Below are positions 1 through 10,879 of a DNA stretch of 64,000 nt, one piece after another; the first letter of the stretch is position 1, and every line of letters begins with the position of its first letter. The notes below the pieces were generated by a model. The model was not told where the DNA came from. It made no database searches and saw only the letters and a program-made list of their open reading frames with translations. Source of the DNA: Scolanthus callimorphus (Eukaryota; Cnidaria; Anthozoa; Actiniaria; Edwardsiidae); contig CM066913.1 of the NCBI GenBank assembly GCA_033964015.1, forward strand, positions 26,624,790 to 26,688,789, in the 5' to 3' direction. Both the position numbers and the translations under genes were made by a program.

Positions 1-57
1 CATCCACATTCCCTTGCCCATCCATGTTCCCTTGCTCATCCATATTCCCTTGCGAGA
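1..57. repeat. 19-20 bp minisatellite, left block
   Basis: Direct repeats of a unit like CATCCATATTCCCTTGCTC. The same minisatellite resumes at 2914 on the far side of a 2.86-kb inverted-repeat element, so the element appears to have inserted into, or grown within, this array. Confidence 0.75.
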
Positions 58-139
58 TATGTCCAGAAATGGACGGGCTTTAGGATTTTTAGGAATCCTG
101 AAAATCCTAAAGACCCACAAGATCCTAAAAATCATAACT

Positions 140-323
140 TATTATATAAACACCAATGAAATACCGGGTGATCTCCCGCGCGAAAACTTGATATCTTCAC
201 ACGTGAAAATAACATGTTATTTTCACATGTGAAGATATCACACTTGCCTTTGCTCAATGCTCGATTTTTAAGCTTAACTCAAATAAAATTCGAATTTGGT
301 ATTTCATTGATGTTTATATAATA
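140..323. mobile_element. MITE with 26-bp inverted ends and central palindrome
   Basis: The ends TATTATATAAACACCAATGA (140) and its near-complement (298-323) are inverted repeats of about 26 bp. The interior holds a 52-bp near-perfect palindrome at 189-240 centred on AACATGTT. There is no coding capacity. Confidence 0.65.
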
Positions 324-330
324 AACAGAA

Positions 331-468
331 CATTACATGGCCGCTTGTAGATACGAATTTTATCTTCTCGTGTTAAAAATGAATCTCACTCGTTCGCTGC
401 GCTCACTCGTGAGATAAATTTTCAACACTCGAAGATAAAATCCGTATCTCCGCGCGGCCATGTAATAT
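331..468. mobile_element. Short MITE with ~40-bp inverted arms
   Basis: CATTACATGGCCGC at 331 pairs with GCGGCCATGTAATA near 455-468. The arms also share the GAAGATAAAAT segment and flank a short GCTGCGCTCACTCG core. It lies directly beside the preceding MITE. Confidence 0.6.
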
Positions 469-505
469 CCTCTATTTATGCTACCTTAGGTTTTTATAAT
501 TTCCT

Positions 506-543
<38 letters not shown>
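506..543. repeat. (TAA)n microsatellite
   Basis: About 13 uninterrupted TAA units. Confidence 0.9.
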
Positions 544-545
<2 letters not shown>

Positions 546-781
546 GTTTAATAGCAGTACTTCCCCTAGGTGGCTCTTCGCCTACTATATCTATGTTAAA
601 ATCAATAAATTGAGAACTATATATATACTCATATACTAATAAAATGGTAGAATAAAAAAAAATTAAATATATAAAAATATAAATATGTTATAATAATGCT
701 ACATTTCATATATATACAAGTATTTATAGGCATTTGCGCGCATTAGATCAAAGTAAAGACCTTAAAGAGAGAGGGAATAAT

Positions 782-1426
782 TTAAGAAAAGAGATCTTTA
801 ATTTTCGCAATAAAGAGTCCATGGTCTGAGCAACTTCTTATCGTGGCTGGCAGTTTATTAAAGGAGGTTGCTGCCTGGTCTTGGAAGGTATTTGTCTCTT
901 TTTTAGTAGGAATTTCTACCTTAGGAGCAGTAAGAGACCTTAGATTATAAGACTGCACAGAGTGAAGCTTTAGCTTGATTGGGCAGTCCGTTGAGTATAA
1001 TGACTTATGAGTCAATTTTAGTGTGTTATATTCAATTCGTTTTATAATTGGCAGCCATCCGAGCCCTCTCAGGTCATCAGTTGTTGCAAACTTAGAGAGA
1101 ACAAAGCCAGCGCAAGAATTTTGGACCCTTTGTAAGCGTTTAAGTTGATAGTCGGGAAGAGGACTAAATACTACATTGCAGTAGTCAAGTTTGGATAGTA
1201 CAAGGCTTTCAGCCAAGCGCTTACGAATATGGAAAGGTGCGAAACTGCGCAGTTTTCGCAAAACAGATAAAGTTCCATAGCATGAAGATAAAAGTTTCGT
1301 GATGTGCTCGTTCCATGATAGATGTTGATCTAAGTGGAGACCCAAGAGCTTAGTAGTTTTGGTTCTTTCAAGTTCCTTTTCACAACAGCGGATGCTGATG
1401 TTGTCTTTAGGTTTCCTAAACAACAC
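782..1426 (-). pseudogene. Non-LTR retrotransposon reverse transcriptase, C-terminal relic
   Basis: A 214-residue open frame matches the C-terminal third of jockey/CR1/L2-type reverse transcriptases. It contains LLGLHLDQHLSWNEHI (residues ~27-42), LVLSKLDYCNVVFSPLP, LKRLQRVQNSCAGFV and GWLPIIKRIEYNTLKL in family order. The catalytic palm with the YADD box is absent, so the fragment is inactive; it keeps only the region after the active site up to the normal stop. Its N-terminal edge runs straight into the TTTAGGAT satellite, whose monomers resemble that edge. A 5'-truncated insertion is the usual source of such fragments. Confidence 0.8.
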
Positions 1427-2690
1427 TTTTAGGATCTTTAGGTTTCCTAAACCACACTTTTAGGATGTTTAGGATCCTTGACTCTACTTCATTGATAAAG
1501 GGCCTTTAGGATTTTTAGGTTTTTTAGTTTCCTTAGGATCTTTAGGTTTCCTAAACAACACTTTTAGGATGTTTAGGATCCTTGACTCTACTTCATTGAT
1601 AGAGGGCCTTTAGGATTTTAAGGTTTTTTAGTTTTCTTAGGATCTTTATGTTTCCTAAACAACACTTTTAGGATGTTTAGGATCCTTGACTCTACTTCAT
1701 TAATAAAGGACCTTAAGGTTTTTTAGTTTCCTTAGGATCTTTAGGTTTCCTGAACAACACTTTTAAAATATTTAGGATCCTTGACTCTACTTCATTGATA
1801 AAGGGCCTTTAGGATTTTTAGGTTTTTTAGTTTTCTTAGGATCTTTAGCTTTCCTAAACAACACTTTTAGGATGTTTAGGATCCTTGACTCTACTTCATT
1901 GATAAAGGGCCTTTAGGTTTTTTAGTTTCCTTAGGATCTTTAGGTTTCCTGAACAACACTTTTAAAATATTTAGGATCCTTGACTCTACTTCATTGATAA
2001 AGGGCCTTTAGGATTTTTTAGTTTTCTTAGGATCTTTAGCTTTCCTAAACAACACTTTTAGGATGTTTAGGATCCTTGACTCTACTTCATTGATAAAGGG
2101 CCTTTAGGATTTTTAGGTTTTTTAATTTGCTTAGGATCTTTAGGTTTTCTAAACAACACTTTTAGGATGTTTAGGATCCTTGACTCTACTTCATTGATAG
2201 AGGGCCTTTAGGATTTTTAGGTTTTTTAGTTTTCTTAGGATCTTTAGGTTTCCTAAACAACACTTTTAGGATTTTTAGGATCCTTGACTCTACTTCATTG
2301 ATAAAGGGCCTTTAGGATTTTTAGGTTTTTTAGTTTTCTTAGGATCTTTAGGTTTCCTAAACAACACTTTTAGGATGTTTAGGATCCTTGACTCTACTTC
2401 TTAGATAGAGAGCCTTTAGGATCTTTAGGTTTTTTAGTTTTCTTAGGATCTTTAGGTTTCCTAAACAACACTTTTAGGATGTTTAGGATCCTTGACTCTA
2501 CTTCAAGGGCCTTTAGGATTTTTAGGTTTTTTAGGATTCTTAGGTTTCCTAAACACTACTTTTAGGATTTTTAGGATCCTTGTCTGTACTACACTGGTAG
2601 AGGGCCTTTAGGATTTTTAGGTTTTTTAGGATTCTTAGGATTTTTAGGTTTCCTAAACAAGAATCCTAAAAAACCTAAAGATCCTAAAGG
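1427..2690. repeat. ~104-bp tandem satellite rich in TTTAGGAT
   Basis: Eleven copies of CTTGACTCTACTTC occur at roughly 1477, 1581, 1685, 1780, 1884, 1979, 2075, 2179, 2283, 2387 and 2491, plus a diverged twelfth near 2580. Spacing is 104 bp with shorter ~95-bp variants. Each monomer is packed with TTTAGGA / TCCTAAA heptamers and CTAAACAACACTTTTAGGAT. After 2650 the same words appear in inverted orientation. There is no long coding frame. Confidence 0.85.
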
Positions 2691-2913
2691 GAGCATAAGT
2701 TATGATTTTTAGGATATCTTTGGGTCTTTAGTTACTAGACACAAGGATTCTAAAAATCCTAAAAGTGTTGTTTAGGAAACCTAAAAATCCTAAGAAAACT
2801 AAAAAACCTAAAAATCCTAAAGGGAGCATAAGTTATGATTTTTAGGATATCTTTAGGTCTTTAGGTTTTTTAGGATTCCTAAAAATCCTAAAGCCAGTCC
2901 ATTTCTGGACATA

Positions 2914-3117
2914 AGTGTCCCTTGCTCATCCATATTCCCTTGCCCGTCCACATTCCCTTGCTCATCTATATTCCCTTTTTGTACACATTCCCTTGCTCAT
3001 CCATATTCCCTTGCCCGTAAGCATTCCCTTGCTCATTCATATTCCCTTGTCCACATTCCATTGCTACTTCATATTTACTTTCTCATCCATATTCCCTTTG
3101 TTGTTCATCTCTAGCCA
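2914..3117. repeat. 19-20 bp minisatellite, right block
   Basis: About ten degenerate units of CATCCATATTCCCTTGCTC. The frame through it encodes only a repetitive Ser/Leu/His/Pro string and is not a gene. Confidence 0.85.
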
Positions 3118-3169
3118 TTAATTAACAATACGTAAATATCGGTGAAAAGTCACCGAGACGATGTCGAGT

Positions 3170-3340
3170 ATAATTACCCAAGCGTTTAGGCCGGTATTTT
3201 TTTTAGTTTCTCGTAATAAAATGCGCGCGCGATCCCCAATGCTTTCAATGTTATATTCACTTATAGGCGAATATAGCAAAATATGACGAACTTCTCGACC
3301 AATGAGCACGCGGAATCACTTGTGTAATTATACTAATCAT
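3170..3340. mobile_element. MITE-like repeat, copy 1 (mate at 20311)
   Basis: AATTACCCAAGCG on the left and CACTTGTGTAATTATACTAA on the right form imperfect inverted ends. The interior ATATGACGAACTTCTCGACC and CGCGGAATC are shared with the copy at 20311-20440. Confidence 0.55.
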
Positions 3341-3676
3341 GTTTAGCAACACCAGCTAATTTTTGTGTATCCTGCATCAGGGGCAGCAGAGTGCCGACTA
3401 AGGAAGGAGAGACTGAACTGCCCACTTTGCCGTAGAATCCTGCCTCCTCAGACTGTAGTAGCGCTGGATGACGGGTGCGGTATATCTTCTAGTCTCACTC
3501 GGCCCATAATGCATTGCTTTGCCGCTATTCTGGTTACCATCAAAGACTAAAACAAAAGCCTTATGTTTGTTAATGCACTAAATAATTTTAAACAAGAAAA
3601 CAAAGCAGTGCATTATGCGCAGGGTGCATCGGCTCCATTAAACATTTTTTACTCATTAACATACTGTATGCGACAT

Positions 3677-3860
3677 TTTTTTAAAGTGCTACTCAAGGCA
3701 GAAACTTTTTGTATTTCATCAAAAAGTTTAATGATTAAAACTAACTTTTCCGAAAAAAAAAATCCTTTTTGCGTGCGGCCTGAATTTCTTACCGATTTTT
3801 AAAGATTAATTTTCTTTCGTAAGCAAACCTTGCGCGTTGCATTGTGGGAAATATATGACG
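3677..3860 (+). repeat. Dispersed repeat family S, copy 1
   Basis: Starts with TTAAAGTGCTACTCAAGGC, followed by a TTTCATCAAAAAGTTTAATG block, CCGATTTTTAAAG and a TGACGTCA near the far end. Related copies lie at 18513-18718 (inverted), 45290-45480 and 54143-54294 (inverted). No coding evidence; possibly a short non-autonomous element. Confidence 0.6.
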
Positions 3861-5545
3861 TCACAACGTACTGAGGTATCGCTTTCATATAGAGTAAACA
3901 TGAGAGGATTTTTGCGATGGTCGTCGAAAAAATCCCTGTAAATCAACGAATTTGCATCCCACCGCTCTGGGATCGCCAGTGGTCTATCCCATATAACTAT
4001 TTAGTCGAAAGAAATCGACAAGGTGTGGAAACATTGCTATAAATGTTCTTTAGGCAAGGAGTTATCTCCTTTTGGACCTCGAGTTGGACGCTATGATGGC
4101 CGCCTGTTCGAGGCCTGAACTATCTCCTGCAAAACAACGCAAAGGACACTGCAAGCGTACTGGACCATCTACTTTTACTGATTTTAATTCTTATTCCATG
4201 GATTCTTCATCAGTATATATTATGAGGAAGACAAATCGATTGTGAAGCCTCTTGTCCCAGAGAACCAAATAGATTTTGCCTTCGAACTGTACTGTGGTTG
4301 ATTTCCTGTACTGATCGGATGGGAGCGTAACGCATCGAGCGATTATTCGACTTACATAGACATCATTACACTACTCCAAATAACAATAAAGGCGAGCAAG
4401 CTATGTTGTGTTATTTGACCTACTCATTACTGGTTTCGCGACTATTCAACGGAGGCAATTTTGCGGGTTTTGTGACTTGGTTCGATTGTTTTTATGCAAG
4501 TCTCGACCATTAATACATTGGACCACACCGAACACTTGAGAAGCTTTCAATAAGCTATATTATTCCACTACTTCGAACTTTTTACAGAATCAACTAATAA
4601 CGGCAGAAAAAACTTGACCACACCATTTTAGGAGGTTTGACTTTTCAATGGCGGCAAGTTTGTGAGTTTTATGTCTTGGTTCTGCTTTATGTTTGTACGG
4701 GAAAAAGTCCAAATAATTTATACTTGGACCTACTGATAGCGAGTAGATAGAGGACACCACTATTTGTACACAAGGTATTTATTTTTTTATCTTTGTGATC
4801 TGTTTTGTAGTTTTTTGGAATTCGTACACACAACAACTTCAACTGATATGCTAATATTGCTCCTGCAATTATACAGTTATTAAGTTATTATATTTTATCC
4901 CCTATAGCTTTTTTCCTATTTAGAAATATAATGACAATACTTTGAAAAATACAGTGTACTTCGTGTAATTGAATAATAAATGTGAAGGTACTGTACATGT
5001 ACTGGCTTATATCTGGCCTGTAGGGGTAGTCATGGCAAGAGAAAACTGGAATGAGTGTAAACAGTACCACGGCTAGCGCCTAGGTAGCGGGGACACTTGT
5101 CCCCAAGCAAAGTAACATTTCTAGTGTCAACATGTGGAGAAAAACTGCTTTCTAGGTAAAGCCTTGGTAAACTGGGAAAAATGCAGTTCTATCTTGCTCT
5201 GACTTTCTCCTCTAAACCTACCCTGAAATATAACATTTTGTGCCCTCAATGGCCGACAATTGGTTTGAAACACAGCCATAGTTACAGGAAGGGGGAGACA
5301 ATTTTGTTGCCTCTCTGAAATAAGATACGCTCAGAAAAATAGAGTCATTGTAGAAAGTAGAAAACCCAGTAAACTGTGACGTTTTACTGGAAAATATAGG
5401 CACAAGTTTTATACCCTAGCTTAGTCATCCTCCATTTCAAACCCTGTATAGGCATCCTCCTCCATGGCTTCTGTATCTTTGCATAGGCACATGCTGGGAG
5501 TGGAATCCTCTTGTTACCCAAGTACCCATAGACCAATCTTGTGAA
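3861..5545. other. Anonymous AT-rich interval
   Basis: No recognisable gene or strong repeat. A 50-codon frame at 4093-4245 (+) starts at tandem ATGs and is basic near its start, but has no family signature. Confidence 0.4.
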
Positions 5546-5561
5546 TTCCCGATAATATAGA

Positions 5562-5590
5562 TTTAGGCACTGCCTAAAAGCGGAGCTCCC
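5562..5590. repeat. Terminal hairpin motif, copy 1
   Basis: TTTAGGC-ACT-GCCTAAA is a perfect 7-bp stem with a 3-nt loop, followed by AGCGGAGCTCCC. One of six copies in the window. It marks the left edge of tandem unit A. Confidence 0.7.
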
Positions 5591-5819
5591 AACTATTATA
5601 AGGAATAAAAGATGGTAGTAGTTAATTGTAGTATCAAAAATACATTTATTATATTTAGACTAATATTATTGCCTTTGTGCCTTCTACAAAACACAAAGCG
5701 TGAGGACAACTCAACTAATAAAAATGTAGACACCCGTAGGGCTTGTTCACATGAGGTGAGATATCAACCTTGTCCCCAGGGTCTTGTGGGTAATTTTCAA
5801 GATGCCGGTTGGTCGACTA

Positions 5820-5927
5820 GAAGACCCTGGGGGAGGCTGAGTCACATGACCACTGTTTGAAAACATGGGAACAAGGTTTTCCTTTGTTGTGAAACGGTCA
5901 TGTGACTTAGCCTCCCCCAGGGTCTTC
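5820..5927. repeat. Inverted repeat GACCCTGGGGGAGGCTGA
   Basis: AGACCCTGGGGGAGGCTGAG (5821) is inverted near 5898-5927 around a short spacer. The equivalent in copy B lies at about 10572-10682. Probably a small fold-back element carried by the tandem unit. Confidence 0.6.
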
Positions 5928-6114
5928 TCCCGAGTCAACCACCATTTTGAAAAACGATGGAGAAGACCCTGGGACAACTTTGGGGTATTCACAAAAAAAT
6001 GCAAGATATCTTGGTGTTGTGGCTAACACATGCGGCACGCACAATCAAGAAAGTTGGCCCAACCCCTGACCTGTCAAGGAATAGGACAGGGAAATTCTTG
6101 TTAGGGCTGTTGTT

Positions 6115-6560
6115 AGGCCTAACAGACCTAACAGCCCAAACAGCATCGAGAAAACATTCCTTACTCCCACCTCTTAAAAGACCTGGGGCACATTATGATA
6201 AACACCTAACAACCCTAACACCACTTACAGACCTAACAGCCCTAACAGTCTTAACAACTCTAACAGTCCTAACAGCCCTTACAGCCTTAACAGTCTTAAC
6301 AGCCCTAACCGAGGGCTGTTAGGTGTTGATCATAATATGTGCCCCGCCTTTTAAAAAAGGGTTCCTCTCTGCTGTTTAGGACTGTTAGGTTTGTTAGGGT
6401 TGTCAGGCCAGCCAGGGCTGTAAGGGCTGTAGGTGTTGATCATAATATGTGCCCCGCCTTTTAGACGTGGGAGTAAGGAATGCTTCCTCCCAGCTGTTTG
6501 TCCCTAACAGCAGCCCTGTGCTGTTTGGGACTGTTAGGGCTGTTAGGCCTTCCACAGCAG
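6115..6560. repeat. CTAACAG-type low-complexity array (copy A)
   Basis: Degenerate runs of CCTAACAGCC and CTAACAGTC continue to about 6310, then the inverse GGGCTGTTAGG runs to about 6560. A nested inverted pair carries GGGGCACATTATGAT (6186) and ATCATAATATGTGCCCC. Frames here encode only Leu-Thr-Ala repeats and are not genes. The copy B counterpart is about 10880-11330. Confidence 0.8.
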
Positions 6561-7779
6561 CCCCTAACAAGAATTGCCCGGTCCTATTTCTTGACTCATA
6601 TGACTCCTGAGATAGACAGTTTTATGCTGTCCCTACACAAATACCATATCTCTCAGCCCAGAGTTGTCTCGGTCACAAGTGAATTGTTTGATTTCAACAC
6701 AGAGGGATTGTATAGAGGCAAGTCTGGGGACCAAAATATCTACTAATCCCCATATCTTGCCTCATTTGGTGTCTCAGCTATCCCTGCAAAATATCCCCCT
6801 AAAATATTTGGTAATCTTTTCAACCCTAAAAAAGTTTGCAGTTTCAAATTTTGTAATGACTAAATTTTCAAATTTCAAATAAATTTGATTGCTTGATTGG
6901 CTTGATTTATTTTATTGCTTGGCACATGTCCCATGGCTTACAGTCAGAATTAGCATGCTCCCTGCTCTTTTCCATACAAATACTGTAATTTTTTTTAGAA
7001 ATTCCATACGGGTGGGGGTCACTTTTAAACGCCCTTCTGGGCAGGGGGGGGGGGACTTTACTTTTTTACATTTTCCAATACAGCCTACCCCTCTCAACGA
7101 GGATTACTGGCTGGGGGTCAGCTGGGGGACACAATAACCAGGGGACACAATAACTTTCATGATTTATTCAGGACAATATTTATTCCTCAGTGGAAAAACT
7201 GCATTATCTGACAGAATAGTAAGTAGAATAATTTCACAAGATAATATTATTGATAGATACACCAGAGAAATTAATATGAGACATTTACCAGGATTCCGGG
7301 CAATTTTGGCAAAGTGGCCAAAAATCCAGTTACTGAAACACTTAGAATCACTTCCTTGATTTTGGTCTATTTTGGAAACTAAATGTATGCCATGAACAAC
7401 AAAATGAAAAACGGAGAAATATAATGTCAAAGTTCTCCACCCTGGAGTACTACAATGAAACTCTATGTCGACCCAATTCTATAAAACCCTCAGCTGTATA
7501 TTGAAACAGGTTGCCATCTAGATTTCATAATGGAAATAACACAAGTTACTATACTTGCGTGCAGACCCTTCAAAAGATATTGGACCAGACACTACTCCTG
7601 GCCATACAGGTGTTAAGCAGAAGGCCGCAAAGTCCAAAGTGTTCCAAATACATAACTCCATATTATGGGTGGAGCAATTTTGTAGAAGGGTCTGAAATTC
7701 ATGAAGTTTCAGGTTTACAAGATGTCCAGAAAAGAAAAAAAAAGGTACTTGAATTTCACCTAATACTGAAAAATGGGGG

Positions 7780-7798
7780 TTGGGGGGGGGGGGGGGGG
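7780..7798. repeat. Poly-G tract (copy A)
   Basis: A long G run within GGGGTTGGGGG context; the copy B counterpart is a longer run at 12447-12470. Length differences between copies fit slippage. Confidence 0.85.
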
Positions 7799-8079
7799 AG
7801 AAAATAGAAACGAGACAGAAAAACAAAATAATTTCTGTTTGAGGGGGCATGCTCACCTGAGAAAAGTTTGACAAACTTGGATCAAGATACTTCTATTGGG
7901 TTTTAGAAAGAGGTGAAAACAATGAAACTACGGCAGAAACATATAACAGAGGCTCTCTTTATTCTGATCGAACAGAAATGGGAAAAAGTTCTGTGCACTC
8001 TGCTGACTTTCCTTTGAGCAAGGAAAATATTATTGATGCATAACATTTAACTTATATTTGGCTGGGGACAAACCGGTCA

Positions 8080-8599
8080 TGCACTAGTCAATTGAAACCC
8101 CCACCCCTAGGGGCCCGGGGAAGGGTTGGGGATTTGATTTTACCCCTGAACAAAAGCTGTTTAAGTCCCCACTCCATCGGGAGGAAATTCCTGTGAAATG
8201 CCCCTACCCTTGGGGCCTCCGAAATCACCTTTTACTTGCAAGCATCAAAGAAAGAACACACCTTTCTATGATCGTCAAAGGGGGTGGGCCTCAGTTAGTG
8301 TGGTGTCCTATATTAAACAAGGGATGCAAGTACAGAAAAATGCATTAAAATCGAATGATTCTAATTGCATCGTAGAACATGTAGATTTGCATGGCCAAAA
8401 TCAAAGTGGAAGATTGACCGAAATAATTTATTTGAAAGCAAATAAACATTCCCCGGGGGTAGGGACAGGTTCCAGAATCAAAACCAGTCGAATCCACAAC
8501 CCCCTCGGAACAGAGTCTTGTTTTAAAATGCTTTAAACCCCCACGATAACCCAACCCTTCCCGGGTCCCTAGGGGTGGGGGTTTCAATTGACTAGTGCA
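8080..8599. mobile_element. 520-bp TIR element (copy A)
   Basis: The ends TGCACTAGTCAATTGAAACC (8080) and its inverse (ending 8599) are inverted repeats that continue through a CCCCCACCCCTAGGG block. Flanks are TCA on the left and TTA on the right. The copy B version has TTA on both sides, so the TCA is probably a later change. Non-coding, MITE-like; a 3-bp TTA duplication is typical of PIF/Harbinger insertion. Confidence 0.75.
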
Positions 8600-8871
8600 T
8601 TACGCACGAAGAATCCAAAAAAAAACTGAAACACAGGTCGAAAGTTTTCAAGAAATAACTTATAATAGATAGCTATCAATAGATAGAATAAAGTAATCAA
8701 TAATTCAATGAATTAGTAATCTAAAGTAATCTATAATTCAATGAATGGCCAAAACACAGTTGAAAGTATATGATCATATTTTTAAATCGTACGGCCGAGT
8801 AATCAAATTCCCTGAAGAGATCGTCTAGTCAGAGAAAATATTTCTCATAAAACAAAAAAAATATTCTTACC

Positions 8872-9083
8872 AAAGAGCTTGCAGTTTAATCCACTTCATA
8901 CTGAATGTTTGTCCAACTCCAGCGAACAGTGAGTTTCCAATCCACACCGCACCCATTATATCCGTGACTTTCAAAGCTATTCCATGTCTTTAGGGAGCTG
9001 AAGAACCCACAAAACACGGCAAAACACGAAAACTCCCGCGCTCGATTTGGGCGCCATTGTTGTTGTACTGTAACTCGTGACAA
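8872..9083 (-). other. Conserved small open frame ending near a splice donor (copy A)
   Basis: A 65-codon frame at 8886-9083 starts MSRVTVQQQWRPNRAREF and stops about 10 bases before a GTAAGAAT donor-like site. The copy B frame at 13515-13712 differs by one base (Ser to Asn), while flanking DNA carries an ~18-bp indel. It could be a captured first exon with an upstream open frame, or chance. No domain recognised. Confidence 0.3.
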
Positions 9084-9551
9084 ACGTTTTCAGTTCCTGT
9101 GAATTCAGCTATAGTCCTGAAACTTTCGCATTCAGTGGAGAAGTAGAACATATGTCTAATTAAATAGAATTGCAGCCTGTAATTTTTCCTCGCGAAAACG
9201 ACTCCTCTCGAAAACAAACGTATCGTGTGTAGGAATTTGACTATACTGATACAACTACAACTTTACTTTCACTAATCTTGCCGCTTCGGGTCACGTGGTG
9301 GTCATGAACAAAGACGTTTGTCATTAGAAACTTTTAAACTTGTTTCAAGTTATTTCCGCTTCCTGTAAAGTGAAGTGATTTCGTGTCGGCGCTCGTCAGG
9401 CGTTGTGTCGTTAAAGGACTTCAAGGTACCGAAAGTTTCTGTTTCAAAAAAATAGTGTTAGTCCATCAGCTGTCGAGGAGAGCCGAAATAGGGGAACAAA
9501 CGAAACCGTTTCCATGTTAATCCTCGACTATCGAGTAGTCTCAAAAAGATA

Positions 9552-9800
9552 TGATGGAAAAGAACAGGATGCCTCTCTTTGGTGGTTTACTTTCTGCTCT
9601 GATCTCATGCTTTGCCCGGCTTCTTCTCCCTTCTTCCCGGGCGCAATTTCCGTCTAGGTCTCTCTAAGAGTCTCTGGTACTTCCATTTCTTTCTGCTTTC
9701 TGCTCTTCTACTAGAGATAATTTTAACCAAATTTATCATTCCTCGATCCCTTCCTGATCCCTCGACCCAATGTTTTTATTCTATGGCTTCCTCTTCGCGT
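9552..9800 (+). pseudogene. Hydrophobic small open frame, broken (copy A)
   Basis: Starts at tandem ATGs (MMEKNRMPLFGGLLSALIS). It loses its frame relative to copy B through one extra T in a GCAATTTCCG segment. The copy B version, 14154-14393, is open for 79 codons. The early hydrophobic stretch could be a signal peptide, but no family is recognised. Confidence 0.25.
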
Positions 9801-10087
9801 ATTTTATCCTTTGAGGCGTAATGCGTGATAGCACGGTTCTGCAGTTAGCTGTCATTTCTCGGCCTTGAAAGTCTGGAAGAATTTCAGGAGCAAGCCGGCA
9901 AAGAAAATACTCCAACTTGATTATAGTATTCCCCATTCTACCTGAAATCTTTGGATTCCACGGCTTCTTTTCGGGCATTTCTCCTTTGAGTAATTATTGT
10001 AGGTCGTTTTTTTCAGCCGCTAGCAGCCCTGTAGTCTTTTTTGGATGTTGCCAAAACATGCTGGTATTTGTGCCTGCGATTTTACCT

Positions 10088-10229
10088 TTCACGTAAGCAT
10101 CAGCATCCCCTCCCCTGACAGCGCGCCCCTCCCCCGTTAGTTGAGCACTCCCTCCTCCCTCCTGACAACGCGCCCCTCCCCCAGTTAGTTGAGCACGCTT
10201 GACGCCACAATAGGGCTATTGTGACGTCA
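10088..10229. promoter_or_regulatory. Pyrimidine-rich direct repeat and CRE-like palindrome (copy A)
   Basis: CGCGCCCCTCCCCC with GTTAGTTGAGCA occurs twice in tandem. At 10200-10229, TGACGCCACAA and TTGTGACGTCA face each other across a short spacer. In copy B (14762-14791) both halves are perfect TGACGTCA, the cAMP-response-element consensus. Regulatory function is inferred from motif content only. Confidence 0.4.
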
Positions 10230-10321
10230 GGCTTCAGGAACACGTACAACATCCGGGCTTGCTGAGACGTCCAAAAATCGGATCGACCCCTAGCAATTTC
10301 ACAGGTTACTCAATATATAGA

Positions 10322-10350
10322 TTTAGGCACTGCCTAAAAGCGGAGCTCCC
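10322..10350. repeat. Terminal hairpin motif, copy 2
   Basis: Same TTTAGGC-ACT-GCCTAAA stem and AGCGGAGCTCCC tail as at 5562. It sits exactly at the A/B junction. Confidence 0.7.
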
Positions 10351-10879
10351 AACTAGTATAAAATAAAAGATGGTAGTAGTTAATTGTAGTATCAAAATAC
10401 ATTTATTATATTTAGACTAATATATTGCCTTTCTGCCTTTTACAAAACACAAAAGCATGAGGACAACTCAACTAATAAAAATGTAGACACCCCTAGGGCT
10501 TGTTCACATGAGGCGAGATATCAACCTCGTCCCCAGGGTCTTGTGGGTAATTTTCAAGATGGCGGTTGGTCGAGTAGGAAACCCTGGGGGAGGCTGAGTC
10601 ACATGACCACTGTTTGAAAACATGGGAACGAGGTTGTCCTTTGTTGTGAAACGGTCATGTGACTCAGCCTCCCCCAGGGTCTTCTCCCGAGTCAACCACC
10701 ATTTTGAAAAACGATGGAGAAGACCCTGGGACAACTTTGGCGTAGGGACAAAACTGGCACCTGTTCCACATGAGAAAAAAAATGCAAGATATCTTGGTGT
10801 TGTGGCTAACATATGCGGCACGCACAATCAAGAAAGTTGGCCCAACCCCTGACCTGTCAAGGAATAGGACAGGGAAATT

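Larger units (their letters stand above)
58..2913. mobile_element. Composite element with ~88-bp terminal inverted repeats
   Basis: The left arm (58 to about 145) and right arm (about 2825-2913) are inverted copies. Both start with TATGTCCAGAAATGGAC, which itself folds into a 5-bp hairpin with a GAAA loop. The arms stay similar through TTTAGGATTTTTAGG-type sequence to an ATCATAACTTAT motif. Inside lie two MITEs, a TAA microsatellite, a minus-strand reverse-transcriptase relic and a satellite of about 104 bp per unit. No transposase is visible, so the element is non-autonomous or has been filled by later insertions. Both flanks are the same minisatellite. Class unknown. Confidence 0.6.
5556..10313. 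repeat. ~4.76-kb tandem unit, copy A
   Basis: First of two head-to-tail copies. The unit begins at TATAGATTTAGGCACTGCC and ends at CAGGTTACTCAAT, where copy B starts immediately. Landmarks in order: terminal hairpin, inverted repeat with GGGGGAGGCTGAGTCACATG, CTAACAG low-complexity arrays, G-run tracts, a 520-bp TIR element, a minus-strand open frame ending near a splice donor, a plus-strand hydrophobic frame, a pyrimidine-rich direct repeat and a CRE-like palindrome. Copy B matches throughout with scattered substitutions and short indels, so duplication is fairly recent. Either a segmental tandem duplication or tandem copies of a large non-autonomous element. Confidence 0.85.

Noticed and set aside
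1427..2690. Telomere or CRISPR array
   Set aside because: Monomers are ~104 bp with internal TTTAGGAT words, not TTAGGG arrays, and lack the repeat-spacer alternation of CRISPR.
2915..3121. 68-codon plus-strand open frame
   Set aside because: Direct translation of a 19-20 bp minisatellite.
3365..3550. RING-finger end (LNCPLCRRILPP)
   Set aside because: Only one CPLC knuckle is present, with no upstream Cys/His ligands; too little to call.
5957..6322. 121-codon plus-strand open frame
   Set aside because: Second half is a Leu-Thr-Ala repeat from CTAACAG low-complexity DNA; the copy at 10770-11078 is the same artefact.
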